DNA from: Burkholderiales bacterium
Lineage (GTDB): Bacteria > Pseudomonadota > Gammaproteobacteria > Burkholderiales > SHXO01
Direction of reading: 5' to 3'
DNA: 64,000 nt
Assembly (NCBI GenBank): GCA_020854105.1
Contig: JADZGB010000032.1
Location: forward strand, 41,664 to 105,663
The stretch's first letter is position 1. Every line of letters starts with the position of its first letter. This document shows, piece by piece, positions 7,169 to 16,313 of the stretch. The notes under the pieces are model-generated. The model made no database searches, was not told where the DNA came from, and worked only from the letters and a program-made list of their open reading frames with translations. The translations under genes and the position numbers were made by a program.

Positions 7169-8956
7169 CTACTTCTTCGGCATGTACAGGTCGGTGATGC
7201 TGCCGTCGGCAATCTCGGCGGCGAAGAACACGGTCTCCGACAGCGTCGGGTGGGGATGGATGGTCAGTCCGATGTCCTGCGTGTCGGCGCCCATCTCCAG
7301 CGCCAGGACGGTCTCGGCGATCAGTTCGCCGGCGTTCGGACCGACGATCGCGGCCCCGAGGAGCCGGTGCGTATTCTTGTCTACCAGCAGCTTGGTCATG
7401 CCCTCGTCGCGCGCGATGGCGCGCGCCCGGCCGCTGGCAGCCCACGGGAATACCGCCTTCTCGTACTCGATGCCCTGAGCCTTGGCGGCGGTCTCGGTCA
7501 GTCCCATCCACGCAATCTCCGGGTCGGTGTAGGCGACCGACGGTATGGTGCGTGCGTCGAACGCGGCCTTGTGCCCTGCGATCACCTCCGCCGCGAGCTT
7601 GCCCTCGTGCGTGGCCTTGTGTGCGAGCATGGGCTCGCCCACGATGTCGCCGATCGCGTGGATGTGCGGCACGTTGGTGCACATCCGCCGGTCGACCGGA
7701 ATGTAGCCGCGCTCGTCCACGTGCACGCCGGCGCGCTCGGCGGCGATCTCCCTGCCGTTCGGCCGGCGGCCCACGGCCAGCAGCACGCGGTCGTATACCT
7801 GCGGTGCGGGCGCACCCTCCCGCTCGAACGTCGCGCGGATGCCTTCCTTGACCGACTCGAGCTTCGCCACCTTGGTGCCGAGCAGGATGGCCTCGTAGCG
7901 CTTCTCGATGCGCTTGTGCAGGGGCTTGACGATGTCGCGGTCGGCCCCCGGGATGAGCCCGTCCATCAGTTCCACCACGCTGACCCTGGAGCCGAGCGCG
8001 TCGTACACGGTGGCCATTTCCAGGCCGATGATGCCGCCGCCGATCACCAGCAGGCGCCCGGGCACGTCCTTCAGCTCCAGTGCGCCGGTGGAGTCGATCA
8101 GGCGCTCATCGTCGTAGGGAAAGCCCGGGATACGAGCCGGCCGCGAGCCGGCGGCGATGATGCAATGGTCGAACGACACCGTCTTCGTGCCGTCGCTGCC
8201 CTGCACCTCGAGCATGTGTGCCGAGGTGAACGTGGCCGACCCGGTCATCACCTGCACCTTGCGCTGCTTGGCCAGTCCGGACAGACCGCGATTCGAGCGC
8301 GCGATGATGCCTTCCTTCCACCCGCGCAGCTTGTCGAGATCCACCTTGGCGGGGCCGAGGTTCACGCCGAAGTGCGACATTTCCTCCGCTTCGGCGATCA
8401 CCCGCGCCGCATGCAGCAGTGCCTTGGAGGGGATGCATCCGACATTGGTGCACACACCGCCCAGCGCCGCATAGCGCTCGACCAGCACGACCTGCTTGCC
8501 CAGATCGGCTGCACGGAAGGCGGCGGTGTAGCCGCCCGGTCCGGAGCCGATCACCACCACCTGCGCGTGCACGTCGCCCCTGGCCGCGGCACCGGCACCC
8601 TGCTCCGGTGCTGCAGGCGTGGCCGGTGCCGGTCCGCGCGCCTCGGATTTCGCTGCGGGGGCGGGCGCTTCGGATTTCGCGGCGGGGGCGGACGCGGATG
8701 CCTGCGCTGCGGCGCCTGCGGTCTCCAGCGTCAGGATCACCACGCCTTCGGCCACCTTGTCGCCGACCTTCACTTTCAGTTCCCTGACCGTACCTGCCTC
8801 CGGCGCCGGCACTTCCATGGTCGCCTTGTCGGATTCGAGGGTGATCAGCGATGCTTCCCTGGCGACCGTGTCGCCCGGCTTGACCAGCACTTCGATGACG
8901 GGTACGTCCTTGAAGTCCCCGATGTCGGGAACCTTGACCTCGATCACGTTGCTCAT
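7169..8956 (-). CDS. lpdA: Dihydrolipoyl dehydrogenase with N-terminal lipoyl domain (E3)
   Basis: 595 residues. E3 reoxidises dihydrolipoyl groups of 2-oxoacid dehydrogenase complexes with NAD. Residues 1-78 are a lipoyl domain with the target lysine in [13 protein letters not shown] (K44). An Ala/Pro-rich swinging linker follows (about 85-125). The flavoenzyme begins with [20 protein letters not shown] (FAD), the redox disulfide in [17 protein letters not shown], the NAD motif [34 protein letters not shown] (second FAD motif) and the catalytic HPHPTLSE near the C-terminus. Such fused E3s belong to pyruvate dehydrogenase complexes of beta- and gammaproteobacteria; aceE and aceF would be expected near but are not here. 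proA lies 49 bp upstream. Confidence 0.96.
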   Translation of the reverse strand: MSNVIEVKVPDIGDFKDVPVIEVLVKPGDTVAREASLITLESDKATMEVPAPEAGTVRELKVKVGDKVAEGVVILTLETAGAAAQASASAPAAKSEAPAPAAKSEARGPAPATPAAPEQGAGAAARGDVHAQVVVIGSGPGGYTAAFRAADLGKQVVLVERYAALGGVCTNVGCIPSKALLHAARVIAEAEEMSHFGVNLGPAKVDLDKLRGWKEGIIARSNRGLSGLAKQRKVQVMTGSATFTSAHMLEVQGSDGTKTVSFDHCIIAAGSRPARIPGFPYDDERLIDSTGALELKDVPGRLLVIGGGIIGLEMATVYDALGSRVSVVELMDGLIPGADRDIVKPLHKRIEKRYEAILLGTKVAKLESVKEGIRATFEREGAPAPQVYDRVLLAVGRRPNGREIAAERAGVHVDERGYIPVDRRMCTNVPHIHAIGDIVGEPMLAHKATHEGKLAAEVIAGHKAAFDARTIPSVAYTDPEIAWMGLTETAAKAQGIEYEKAVFPWAASGRARAIARDEGMTKLLVDKNTHRLLGAAIVGPNAGELIAETVLALEMGADTQDIGLTIHPHPTLSETVFFAAEIADGSITDLYMPKK

Positions 8957-9005
8957 TGGCAGTTCAAGGCTTCTCGTTGTTGCGCCCGCTGGTGCGGGCA
9001 GGGAA

Positions 9006-10262
9006 TCAGCTGCGAATGTGGCCGTCGCCCAGCACGACGTACTTCTGCGAGGTCAGGCCTTCGAGTCCGACCGGTCCGCGCGCGTGCAGCTTGTCGGTGG
9101 AGATGCCGATCTCGGCACCCAGGCCGTACTCGAAGCCGTCGGCGAAGCGCGTGGAGGCGTTCACCATCACCGAGCTGGAATCGACCTCGCGCAGGAAGCG
9201 GCGCGCGCGTGCGTAGTCCTCGGTGACGATGGCGTCGGTGTGCTGCGAGCCGTAGGTGGCGATGTGTTCCATTGCCTGATCGAGATCGTCCACCACGCGC
9301 ACGCTCAGGATCGGCGCGAGGTACTCGGTGTACCAGTCCTCGTCGCTGGCCGGATTCATGGCCGGCACGATCGCGCGGGCCCGGTCGCAGCCGCGCAGCT
9401 CGACGCCCTTGTCGCCGTATATCCTCGCCAGCGCCGGGATGGCGCGCGCGGCGATGTCCCGGTGCACCAGCAGCGTCTCCATCGTGTTGCAGGTGCCGTA
9501 GCGCTGGGTCTTGGCGTTGTCGGCAATGCGCAGCGCCTTCTCCAGATCGGCACGATCGTCGATGTAGACGTGGCAGACGCCGTCCAGGTGCTTGAGCACG
9601 GGAATGCGCGATTCGTTCGAGATGCGCTCGATCAGGCCCTTGCCGCCGCGCGGCACGACGATGTCCACCAGATCCTTCATCGTGATCAGCTCGCCCACCG
9701 CGGCGCGGTCGGTGGTCTCCACCACCTGCACTGCCTCCTCCGGCAGCCCGGCCCCGGCAAGGCCTTCGCGCACGCATGCCGCGATCGCCTGGTTCGAGCG
9801 GATGGCCTCGGAGCCGCCGCGCAGGATCGTGGCGTTGCCCGACTTCAGGCACAGGCCGGCCGCATCGGCAGTCACGTTCGGGCGCGCTTCGTAGATGATC
9901 GCCACCACGCCCAGCGGAACACGCATGCGTCCGACCTGGATGCCGCTGGGGCGATAGGCGAGCTCGGAGATCCCTCCCACCGGATCGCGCAAGGCGGCGA
10001 TCTCGCGCAGACCCTGGGCCATCGAGGCAACGCTCTTGCCGCTCAGCGTGAGGCGGTCGATCATCGCGCTGTCCAGCCCCTTGGCATGTGCGGCGGCCAC
10101 GTCCTCGGCGTTGGCCGCGAGCAGACGCGCGCTGTCGCGCTCGATGGCTTCGGCCATCGCCAGCAGCGCGCAGTCCTTCGCGCGCGTTTCCGCCCGCGCC
10201 ATCGCGCGGGCGGCACGGCGAGCCGCGCGGCCCACGCCGTGCATGTAGGAATGAATATCCAT
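9006..10262 (-). CDS. proA: Gamma-glutamyl phosphate reductase ProA
   Basis: 418 residues, full length. It reduces gamma-glutamyl phosphate to glutamate semialdehyde with NADPH in proline synthesis. Family features: [20 protein letters not shown] (N-terminal, nucleotide side), [22 protein letters not shown], and the catalytic cysteine in [14 protein letters not shown]. The C-terminal part contains [13 protein letters not shown] and [21 protein letters not shown]. proB is not in the window, as usual when proA is not in a proBA operon. It follows holA by 55 bp; holA-proA adjacency is common in betaproteobacteria. Confidence 0.97.
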   Translation of the reverse strand: MDIHSYMHGVGRAARRAARAMARAETRAKDCALLAMAEAIERDSARLLAANAEDVAAAHAKGLDSAMIDRLTLSGKSVASMAQGLREIAALRDPVGGISELAYRPSGIQVGRMRVPLGVVAIIYEARPNVTADAAGLCLKSGNATILRGGSEAIRSNQAIAACVREGLAGAGLPEEAVQVVETTDRAAVGELITMKDLVDIVVPRGGKGLIERISNESRIPVLKHLDGVCHVYIDDRADLEKALRIADNAKTQRYGTCNTMETLLVHRDIAARAIPALARIYGDKGVELRGCDRARAIVPAMNPASDEDWYTEYLAPILSVRVVDDLDQAMEHIATYGSQHTDAIVTEDYARARRFLREVDSSSVMVNASTRFADGFEYGLGAEIGISTDKLHARGPVGLEGLTSQKYVVLGDGHIRS

Positions 10263-10317
10263 CGGGATGACGACCTGCTGCGCGCAGGGCGAATCACCCC
10301 GCGATCATGTCCGGATT

Positions 10318-11352
10318 CTACCGCGATTGCCCTGCGCGGACCGCTGCAGGCAGGCCGGTGACGAGAAGGCCCAGACGCAGCAGTTCGTCCCACGCATCGC
10401 CCGGACCGATGCCCTTGATCGTGCGGTCGGCTCGAGCCGCCTGCAGCAGCGCCCTTTCCAGGGCCGCCAGCCGCGTCCGCCGCAGGGCCTGCGGCAGCAG
10501 CTGCGCGCGCGCGCCCCACACCCGCGCCTCGCGCAGAGCGGCCTGCAGCGGCCGCCCGGATTCGAGCAGGGCAGCCACGCGCCACAGCGCGTGGATCTCC
10601 TCCGTGATCGCCCACAGCACCAGCGGCGCGGCCGCCCCCTCGGCCTGCAGGCCGCTCAGCACGCGGATGAAGCGCGCCGGGTCGCGGCCGAGCAGCGGCT
10701 CGCCGATCCTGAACACGTCGTAGCGGGCGACATCGGAGACGGCGGCGCGCACTGCCTCACCATCCAGGGGCCCGGGCGGGAACAGCAGGCTCAGCTTCTG
10801 GACCTCCTGGCGCGCTGCGAGCAGGTTTCCCTCGACCATGTCGGCCAGGAACTGCAGGGTGTCGCGATCGACCTCCTGCTTCTGATCGGCTAGCCGCCCG
10901 GCGAGCCACTGCGGCAGCCGGGCGAGCGGCACGGCATTGGCGGTCACTGTTACGCCGGCGGCATCGAGCGACTGGAACCAGCCGCTGTCGAGCGTCGCCC
11001 GCTCCAGCCGGGGCAGCGTGATGAGCGTCAGCGTGTCGGGCGGCAGGTCGGCGGCGTAGCGCCGGAGTGCCTCTGCACCCTCGGTGCCGGGCTTGCCGGA
11101 GGGGATGCGCAGGTCGAGCAGCCGGCGCGACCCGAACAGCGACAGACTGCTGCCGCTCGCGGCCAGGCGAGCCCAGTCGGCCGCCGATTCGACGATGAGC
11201 AGCTCGCGCTCGGTATATCCCTCGGCGCGCGCGTGGGCGCGGATGCGGTCGGCGGCTTCCAGCGCAAGCAGCGGCTCCTCGCCGTGCACCGTGTAGAGCG
11301 GATGCAGGCCGCGCCGCAGGTGCTGGGCGAGCTGCTCGGAGTCGACGCGCAT
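10318..11352 (-). CDS. holA: DNA polymerase III delta subunit HolA
   Basis: 344 residues. HolA is the clamp-opening wrench of the clamp loader. The sequence starts MRVDSEQLAQHL and shows LYTVHGEEPLLALEAADRIR, the degenerate P-loop region of delta, then the hydrophobic beta-binding region, and a helical C-terminal collar domain (KGIGPGDAWDELLRLGLLV). The ATG at 11352 shares one base with the TAA of ptsI (TAATG), so translation is coupled to the PTS operon. In related genomes holA usually follows lptE and leuS; here neither is present, which makes the junction unusual. Confidence 0.9.
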   Translation of the reverse strand: MRVDSEQLAQHLRRGLHPLYTVHGEEPLLALEAADRIRAHARAEGYTERELLIVESAADWARLAASGSSLSLFGSRRLLDLRIPSGKPGTEGAEALRRYAADLPPDTLTLITLPRLERATLDSGWFQSLDAAGVTVTANAVPLARLPQWLAGRLADQKQEVDRDTLQFLADMVEGNLLAARQEVQKLSLLFPPGPLDGEAVRAAVSDVARYDVFRIGEPLLGRDPARFIRVLSGLQAEGAAAPLVLWAITEEIHALWRVAALLESGRPLQAALREARVWGARAQLLPQALRRTRLAALERALLQAARADRTIKGIGPGDAWDELLRLGLLVTGLPAAVRAGQSR

Positions 11353-13079
11353 TACGCGTTCATGCGCTCGAGCAGGGACAGCAGCCGCTCGGGGTCGTCG
11401 GACCGGAGCATCCTGCTGGCGATCTGTGTCGCCTCCCCGAGGTCGGTGCGTAGGATCTGCTGCTTGATGCTCAGCAGCTGGGCCGGGTGCATGGAGAACT
11501 GGCGCAGCCCGAGGCCGAGCAGCAGGCGAGTGAGGCGCACGTCGCCGGCCATCTCGCCACACACGGCGACCGGCTTTCCGGCCTTGTGTCCGCCCCGGAT
11601 GACCTGCGCCACCAGTTCCAGCACGGCGGGATGCAGCGGATCGTACAGGTGCGCGACGCTGTCGTCGGTGCGGTCGATGGCCAGCGTGTACTGGATGAGG
11701 TCGTTGGTCCCGATGGACAGGAAGTCGAGCCGGCGCGTGAAGGTGGCCAGGGACAGGGCCGCAGCCGGCACTTCGATCATGCCGCCCACCGGGATCTCGC
11801 GGTCGTACGCGATGCCATCGGCGTCCAGGCTGCGGCGCGCCTCGTCGAGCAGGTGCAGGGTCTGGTTGAGTTCGTGCGCGGTGGACAGCATCGGGACCAG
11901 GATCCTGAGCTTGCCGTAGTGCGAGGCACGCAGGATCGCGCGCAGCTGCGCGTGGAACATGCGCGGCTCGGCCAGGCACAGCCGGATCGCGCGCAGGCCG
12001 AGCGCCGGGTTGGGTGAGAAGCGCTCGGTCGCGCCCTTCCAGGTCTTGTCGGCGCCCAGGTCGAGGGTGCGGATGGTCACCGGCAGCGGTGCCATCGCCG
12101 TGGCGACCCTGCGGTAGGCCTCGAACTGCTCGTCCTCGCCGGGGAACTCGTCGCGGTTGAGGAACAGGAACTCGCTGCGGAACAGGCCGATGCCGGCGGC
12201 CGCGTTGGCGCGCGCCTGCTCGACGTCCTCGGGCAGCTCGATGTTGGCGTGCAGTTCGATGCGCGTGCCGTCCAGCGTGGCAGCGCGCGTGGTCTTCAGG
12301 CGCTTGAGCTTCTCGCGCTCGAGCTGCCACTGCTCCTGGCGCAGGTGGAACTCGGCCAGCACGTTGGCGTCGGGGTTGACGATCACCACCCCGTTGGTGC
12401 CGTCCACGATGAGCAGCTCGTTCTCGTGGATGAGCTGGCGCGCGTGGTGCAGGGCGACGATCGACGGAATGCCCAGGCTGCGTGCCAGGATGGCCGTGTG
12501 CGAGGTGACGCCGCCCAGGTCGGTGACGAAGCTCGCGAAGCGGTGCTGCTTGAACAGGATCACGTCCGCCGGTGAGAGGTCGTGTGCGACGAGGATGCTG
12601 TCCTCCTCCGGGTGGCGCGGCGCCGGGATCGTGCGCGGCTTGCCCATGAGCGCCTTGAGCACGCGCTCGACCACCTGCATGACGTCGACCTTGCGCTCGC
12701 GCAGGTAGGCATCCTCCATGCGGTCGAACTGGGCCAGCAGTTCCTCGGTCTGCTGCGTCAGCGCCCATTCGGCGTTGCAGCGCTGCGTCTCGATGAGCGC
12801 CTTGGGCGTCTCCGACAGCGTGCTGTCGCCCAGGATCATAAGATGAAGGTTGAGGAAACCCTCGAACTCCGGCGGTGCGTTCTCCGGAATGTGCTCGGCC
12901 AGCGCGGCAAGCTCGGCACGCGCGGTGAGGATGGCGTGGTCGAAGCGTTCCTTCTCCTGTTCGACATCCGCCTCGGCGATGTCGTAATGCTCGACCTCGA
13001 GCTGGGTATGGGTGAGCAGGTGCGCACGCCCGATCGCGATGCCGCCGGAGACGCCGATGCCATGAATGGTGAAGGACAT
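11352..13079 (-). CDS. ptsI: PTS enzyme I (PEP-protein phosphotransferase)
   Basis: 575 residues, full length. Enzyme I takes phosphate from phosphoenolpyruvate and passes it to HPr. Domain order: HPr-binding helical domain and phosphohistidine swivel domain (1-250) with the active site GGVTSHTAILARSLGIPSIV (His about 190), then the PEP-binding TIM barrel with LFRSEFLFLNRDEFPGEDEQ, ALGLRAIRLCL, GMIEVPAAALSL, FLSIGTNDLIQYTLAIDRTD and GEMAGD. It lies 10 bp after ptsH, and its stop overlaps the holA start. With only an EIIA of mannose type beside it and no sugar permease, this looks like a regulatory phosphorelay rather than a sugar uptake system. Confidence 0.97.
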   Translation of the reverse strand: MSFTIHGIGVSGGIAIGRAHLLTHTQLEVEHYDIAEADVEQEKERFDHAILTARAELAALAEHIPENAPPEFEGFLNLHLMILGDSTLSETPKALIETQRCNAEWALTQQTEELLAQFDRMEDAYLRERKVDVMQVVERVLKALMGKPRTIPAPRHPEEDSILVAHDLSPADVILFKQHRFASFVTDLGGVTSHTAILARSLGIPSIVALHHARQLIHENELLIVDGTNGVVIVNPDANVLAEFHLRQEQWQLEREKLKRLKTTRAATLDGTRIELHANIELPEDVEQARANAAAGIGLFRSEFLFLNRDEFPGEDEQFEAYRRVATAMAPLPVTIRTLDLGADKTWKGATERFSPNPALGLRAIRLCLAEPRMFHAQLRAILRASHYGKLRILVPMLSTAHELNQTLHLLDEARRSLDADGIAYDREIPVGGMIEVPAAALSLATFTRRLDFLSIGTNDLIQYTLAIDRTDDSVAHLYDPLHPAVLELVAQVIRGGHKAGKPVAVCGEMAGDVRLTRLLLGLGLRQFSMHPAQLLSIKQQILRTDLGEATQIASRMLRSDDPERLLSLLERMNA

Positions 13080-13089
13080 GTGCCGGCAG

Positions 13090-13359
13090 CTACTCGCTTT
13101 CGCCGAACTTCTGCTCGATGAGGTCCACCAGTGCCGTCATGGCCTGCTCCTCGTCGGTGCCGGTGGTCTCGACGGTGAGCTTCGATCCCCTGGCCGCGGC
13201 CAGCATCATGACCCCCATGATGCTCTTGGCGTTCACGCGCCGGCCGTTGCGCGAGATCCAGACCTCGCTCTGGAAGCTGCCCGCGAGCTGAGTGAGCTTG
13301 GCCGAGGCGCGCGCGTGCAGGCCGAGCTTGTTGACGATTTCAACTTCGCGTTGCTGCAT
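13090..13359 (-). CDS. ptsH: PTS phosphocarrier HPr
   Basis: 89 residues. HPr carries phosphate from Enzyme I to EIIA. The phosphorylated histidine is H15 in NKLGLHARASAK, and a regulatory serine is present at S46 in NAKSIMGVMML, the site used by HPr kinase/phosphorylase in many betaproteobacteria. hprK itself is not in the window. The start overlaps the end of the EIIA gene by 20 bases in another frame, so the two are tightly coupled; ptsI follows. Confidence 0.97.
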   Translation of the reverse strand: MQQREVEIVNKLGLHARASAKLTQLAGSFQSEVWISRNGRRVNAKSIMGVMMLAAARGSKLTVETTGTDEEQAMTALVDLIEQKFGESE

Positions 13360-13756
13360 TGCTGGGACTCGCAGGTGGCATGTGGAAGACTCCCTCGACG
13401 CCGCCGGACACGGCCTTGCCGATCACGGCGTCGAGGCGTTCATTGCGGTAGGTGAGCGCGCGAACCAGCATGGGCAGGCTCAGACCCGCGACACCCTCCA
13501 CCCTGCCGGGGACCAGCAGCGCGCAGGCGATGTTGGCGGGCGTGGCGCCGTACACGTCGGTCAGCACCAGCACGCCGTCGCCCTGGTCGAGCTGCCCGAC
13601 CAGCTTCAGTGCCTGCGGCAGCATCTTCTGCGGATCGTCGTGCAGGGTCACGCCCAGCTGCAGCAGCAGCGGGGGACGGGTGCCGAGCACGTGCGTGGCG
13701 GAGTGGATGAGACTCTCGCCGAACGTCCCGTGCGCGATGATGAGGATGCCTACCAT
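13340..13756 (-). CDS. Mannose-type PTS EIIA domain protein
   Basis: 138 residues, a single EIIA-Man domain. The phosphorylated histidine is H9 in VGILIIAHGTFGESL; DQGDGVLVLTDVYGATPANIA is the second conserved block. No EIIB, EIIC or EIID gene is near, so it probably signals PTS phosphorylation state. The order gshA, gshB, EIIA, ptsH, ptsI is one I know from betaproteobacteria. A TAGAAT hexamer on the minus strand at 13805-13810, 49 bp before the start and inside the 114-bp gap after gshB, could be the -10 box of an internal promoter; its -35 partner is weak. Confidence 0.9.
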   Translation of the reverse strand: MVGILIIAHGTFGESLIHSATHVLGTRPPLLLQLGVTLHDDPQKMLPQALKLVGQLDQGDGVLVLTDVYGATPANIACALLVPGRVEGVAGLSLPMLVRALTYRNERLDAVIGKAVSGGVEGVFHMPPASPSNAATRS

Positions 13757-13870
13757 GGGATGCGACAGCTTCGGATGCAGCCGCGCAGGCCGCGCGACGT
13801 GCGGATTCTACTCTCCGGGGTGCGGCGTGTTCCGCCACGACGTCAGGGGCCGGCGCGTGGCGCGCCGGGG

Positions 13871-14812
13871 TCACGCGGCCGCTCGTTCGACCGCGTCGAT
13901 CATCATGCCGGCCACGCTGAAACCGGTCTGCTCGTGGATCTCGCGCATGCCCGTGGGGCTGGTGACGTTGATCTCGGTCAGATAATCGCCGATCACGTCG
14001 AGCCCGATCAGCAGCAGTCCGTCCTCGCGCAGCACGGCCCCCACCGTTTCGGCGATCTCACGGTCGCGCGCCGACAGCGGCTGCGCGACGCCGCGGCCGC
14101 CCGCGGCCAGGTTGCCGCGCGTCTCGCCCGGCTTGGGAATGCGCGCCAGCGCGTGAGGCGCGGGGGTGCCGTCGATGAGCAGGATGCGCTTGTCGCCGTG
14201 TACGATCTCCGGGATGTAGCGCTGCGCCATGATGGTGCGGCGACCGTAGTGCGTGAGCGTCTCGATGACCACGCCGATGTTGGGATCGGTGCGGTGCAGT
14301 CGGAATACCGAGGCGCCGCCCATGCCGTCGAGCGGCTTGAGCACGATGTCGCCCTGCTCGGCGAGAAAGGCGCGCAGCTCGGAATCGAGCCGCGTCACCA
14401 GCGTAGGCACCGTGAACTGCGTGAAGCGCGTGATGGAGAACTTCTCGTTGTAGTCGCGCAGCGCGGCGGGCCGGTTGATCACGCGTGCGCCCTGGCGCTC
14501 GGCGAGTTCCAGCAGATAGGTGCTGTAGACGTACTCCATGTCGAACGGCGGATCCTTGCGCATGAGGACCGCGTCGAACTCGGAGAGCGCGCGCTCGGCC
14601 GCCTCGCCCAGGCGGTACCAGGCGTATCTGTCGCCGGTGAGCGCGATCGGCCAGACGTTCGCGCGCACCTGGCCGTCCCGGGACAGCAGCCCCTCCTGGT
14701 GCAGGACGAACAGGGCGTGGCCGCGCCGCGCCGCCTCCTCCATCATGGCGTAGGAGGAGTCCTTGTACGACTTGATGCTGTCGAGCGGATCGAGGACGAA
14801 GGCGAGCTGCAT
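13871..14812 (-). CDS. gshB: Glutathione synthetase
   Basis: 313 residues, full length. It joins gamma-glutamylcysteine and glycine with ATP. The ATP-grasp signature is complete: DPPFDMEYVYSTYLLELAE, NRPAALRDYNEKF, IVLKPLDGMGGASVFRL (ATP lysine and glycine-rich loop), AQRYIPEIVHGDKRILLIDG, and LLLIGLDVIGDYLTEINVTSPTG chopped across the Mg ligands (D, E, N). The ATG at 14812 overlaps the TAA of gshA by one base (TAATG), so both enzymes of glutathione synthesis are translationally coupled. Confidence 0.97.
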   Translation of the reverse strand: MQLAFVLDPLDSIKSYKDSSYAMMEEAARRGHALFVLHQEGLLSRDGQVRANVWPIALTGDRYAWYRLGEAAERALSEFDAVLMRKDPPFDMEYVYSTYLLELAERQGARVINRPAALRDYNEKFSITRFTQFTVPTLVTRLDSELRAFLAEQGDIVLKPLDGMGGASVFRLHRTDPNIGVVIETLTHYGRRTIMAQRYIPEIVHGDKRILLIDGTPAPHALARIPKPGETRGNLAAGGRGVAQPLSARDREIAETVGAVLREDGLLLIGLDVIGDYLTEINVTSPTGMREIHEQTGFSVAGMMIDAVERAAA

Positions 14813-16125
14813 TACGCGAGCTTGCGCAGCGGCTGTTCACCCGCCTCGGCCTGCGCCGCCATCTCCTCCAGTTCCACGGCGGCGGCCACCAGCGCCAGGC
14901 GGGCCACCACGCCGTAGGCATAGAAGCGATTGGGCGGGCACTCGCTGGGCGTCTCCAGTTCGGGCAGCAGACAGGTACCGTCGAACGGCATGGGTTCGAA
15001 GTGCATGCCGGGCGCGTTCAGGTTCTCGTCCTGGCCGCGGCCGGTGTGCACCCGATAGAAGCCGCCGACCACGAACTGGTCGATCATGTAGATCACCGGC
15101 TCGGCCACGGCTTCGTTCACGGTCTCGAAGGTGTACACCCCTTCCTGCACCATGACGTCGCTCACTGCGAGTCCTTCCTTGACCACCGCCATCTTGTTGC
15201 GCTGCTTGCGGTTGAGGTCGCGCACGTCGTCGGGACTCTTCACCGTCATGATGCCCATGCCGTAGGTGCCGGCGTCGGCCTTGACGATGGCGAAGGCCTC
15301 GCGGTCGATCCCGTACTCGCGGTACTTCGCGCGCACCCGCTCCAGGATCTCGGACACGTGCTGGGCGAGGCACTCCTCGCCCGTGCGCTCCTGGAAGTTG
15401 ACCTCGCCGCAGGTTCCGAAATAGGGGTCGAGCAGCCACGGATCGATGCCGATCAGGCGTGCGAACTCCTCCGCCACCCGGCTGTACGCCGCGAAATGAC
15501 GCGACTTGCGCCGCGTCGACCAGCCCGCGAAGGTCGGCGGGATCACCTGCTGCTCGATGTTCTGCAGCAGGGCCGGGATGCCCGCCGACAGATCGTTGTT
15601 GAGCAGCACGACGCAGGGATCGAAGCCCTCCACGCCCAGGCGGTTGCCGCGCCGGACGATGGGCTCGAGCGTGAGCCTGCCGCCGTCGGGAAGATCGAGT
15701 GCAGTGGGCGCCGTGATCTCGGGTATCAGCGTGCCTATGCGCACGCGCACGCCCGCCATGCGCAGGATCGAGCGCAGGCGCGCGACGTTCTGCAGGTAGA
15801 ACTGGTTGCGCGTGTGGTTCTCCGGTACGAGCAGCACCCCCTTGGCATCGGGGCACAGCTTCTGGATCGCCACCATCGAGGCCTGCACGCACAACGGCAG
15901 GAAGTCGTCCTTCAGGTTGTTGAAGCCGCCCGGGAAAAGATTGGTATCGACCGGCGCGAGCTTGAACCCGCTGTTGCGCAGGTCCACCGAGGCGTAGAAC
16001 GGCGTCTCGAGTTCATGCCATTGCGCCCGGAACCAGTGCTCGATCGCCTGGTGGTTCTGGATGATCTGTTGTTCCAGCTGGAGCAACGGGCCGCTCAGGG
16101 CGGGAGTCAGATCAGCTGCAATCAT
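14812..16125 (-). CDS. gshA: Glutamate-cysteine ligase, proteobacterial type
   Basis: 437 residues from ATG 16125. It makes gamma-glutamylcysteine, the first step to glutathione. This is the non-classical proteobacterial GshA type: [14 protein letters not shown] near the start, [68 protein letters not shown] and [19 protein letters not shown]. An in-frame ATG at 16221 would add 32 residues that do not fit the family start, and a TACAAT promoter box at 16155-16160 lies inside that extension, so I reject it. gshB follows with a one-base overlap; fhs is divergent. Confidence 0.95.
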   Translation of the reverse strand: MIAADLTPALSGPLLQLEQQIIQNHQAIEHWFRAQWHELETPFYASVDLRNSGFKLAPVDTNLFPGGFNNLKDDFLPLCVQASMVAIQKLCPDAKGVLLVPENHTRNQFYLQNVARLRSILRMAGVRVRIGTLIPEITAPTALDLPDGGRLTLEPIVRRGNRLGVEGFDPCVVLLNNDLSAGIPALLQNIEQQVIPPTFAGWSTRRKSRHFAAYSRVAEEFARLIGIDPWLLDPYFGTCGEVNFQERTGEECLAQHVSEILERVRAKYREYGIDREAFAIVKADAGTYGMGIMTVKSPDDVRDLNRKQRNKMAVVKEGLAVSDVMVQEGVYTFETVNEAVAEPVIYMIDQFVVGGFYRVHTGRGQDENLNAPGMHFEPMPFDGTCLLPELETPSECPPNRFYAYGVVARLALVAAAVELEEMAAQAEAGEQPLRKLA

Positions 16126-16154
16126 GGGGTCGTCGGGTTGCGTGTCGAGGGGCC

Positions 16155-16160
16155 ATTGTA
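16155..16160 (-). promoter_or_regulatory. Candidate -10 box of gshA
   Basis: Read on the minus strand this is TACAAT, one base from the sigma70 consensus. Transcription would begin about 20 bases before the chosen gshA ATG at 16125. The -35 region is not well matched. Confidence 0.45.
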
Positions 16161-16313
16161 GCCACTTTGCCCTGCCGTCCCATTGCGGTACCAGGAACTG
16201 CAATAATTCGCCGTTTTCCATGTCGATGCCCGCCCGGCAGACCCGCCGGGACCGCCTCCCCGGGGAGTTTCTGGCGCCGTGCCGGCATCGCTCGCAACTG
16301 GCGGAGTACGTCC

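Noticed and set aside
8985..9003. Small hairpin GCCCGC-ACCA-GCGGGC between proA and lpdA (minus strand)
   Set aside because: Only 6 bp, no T-tract; too weak to call a regulatory element.
6419..9226. A 935-codon plus-strand frame opposite nudC, lpdA and part of proA
   Set aside because: It crosses three well-supported genes on the other strand and has no recognisable domain.
10318..12768. Long minus-strand frame joining holA to the inside of ptsI
   Set aside because: Only the last 344 codons (HolA from ATG 11352) are real; the upstream part is a shadow of ptsI.
16126..16221. N-terminal extension of GshA to an ATG at 16221
   Set aside because: The extra residues do not match the family start, and a promoter-like TACAAT box lies within them.
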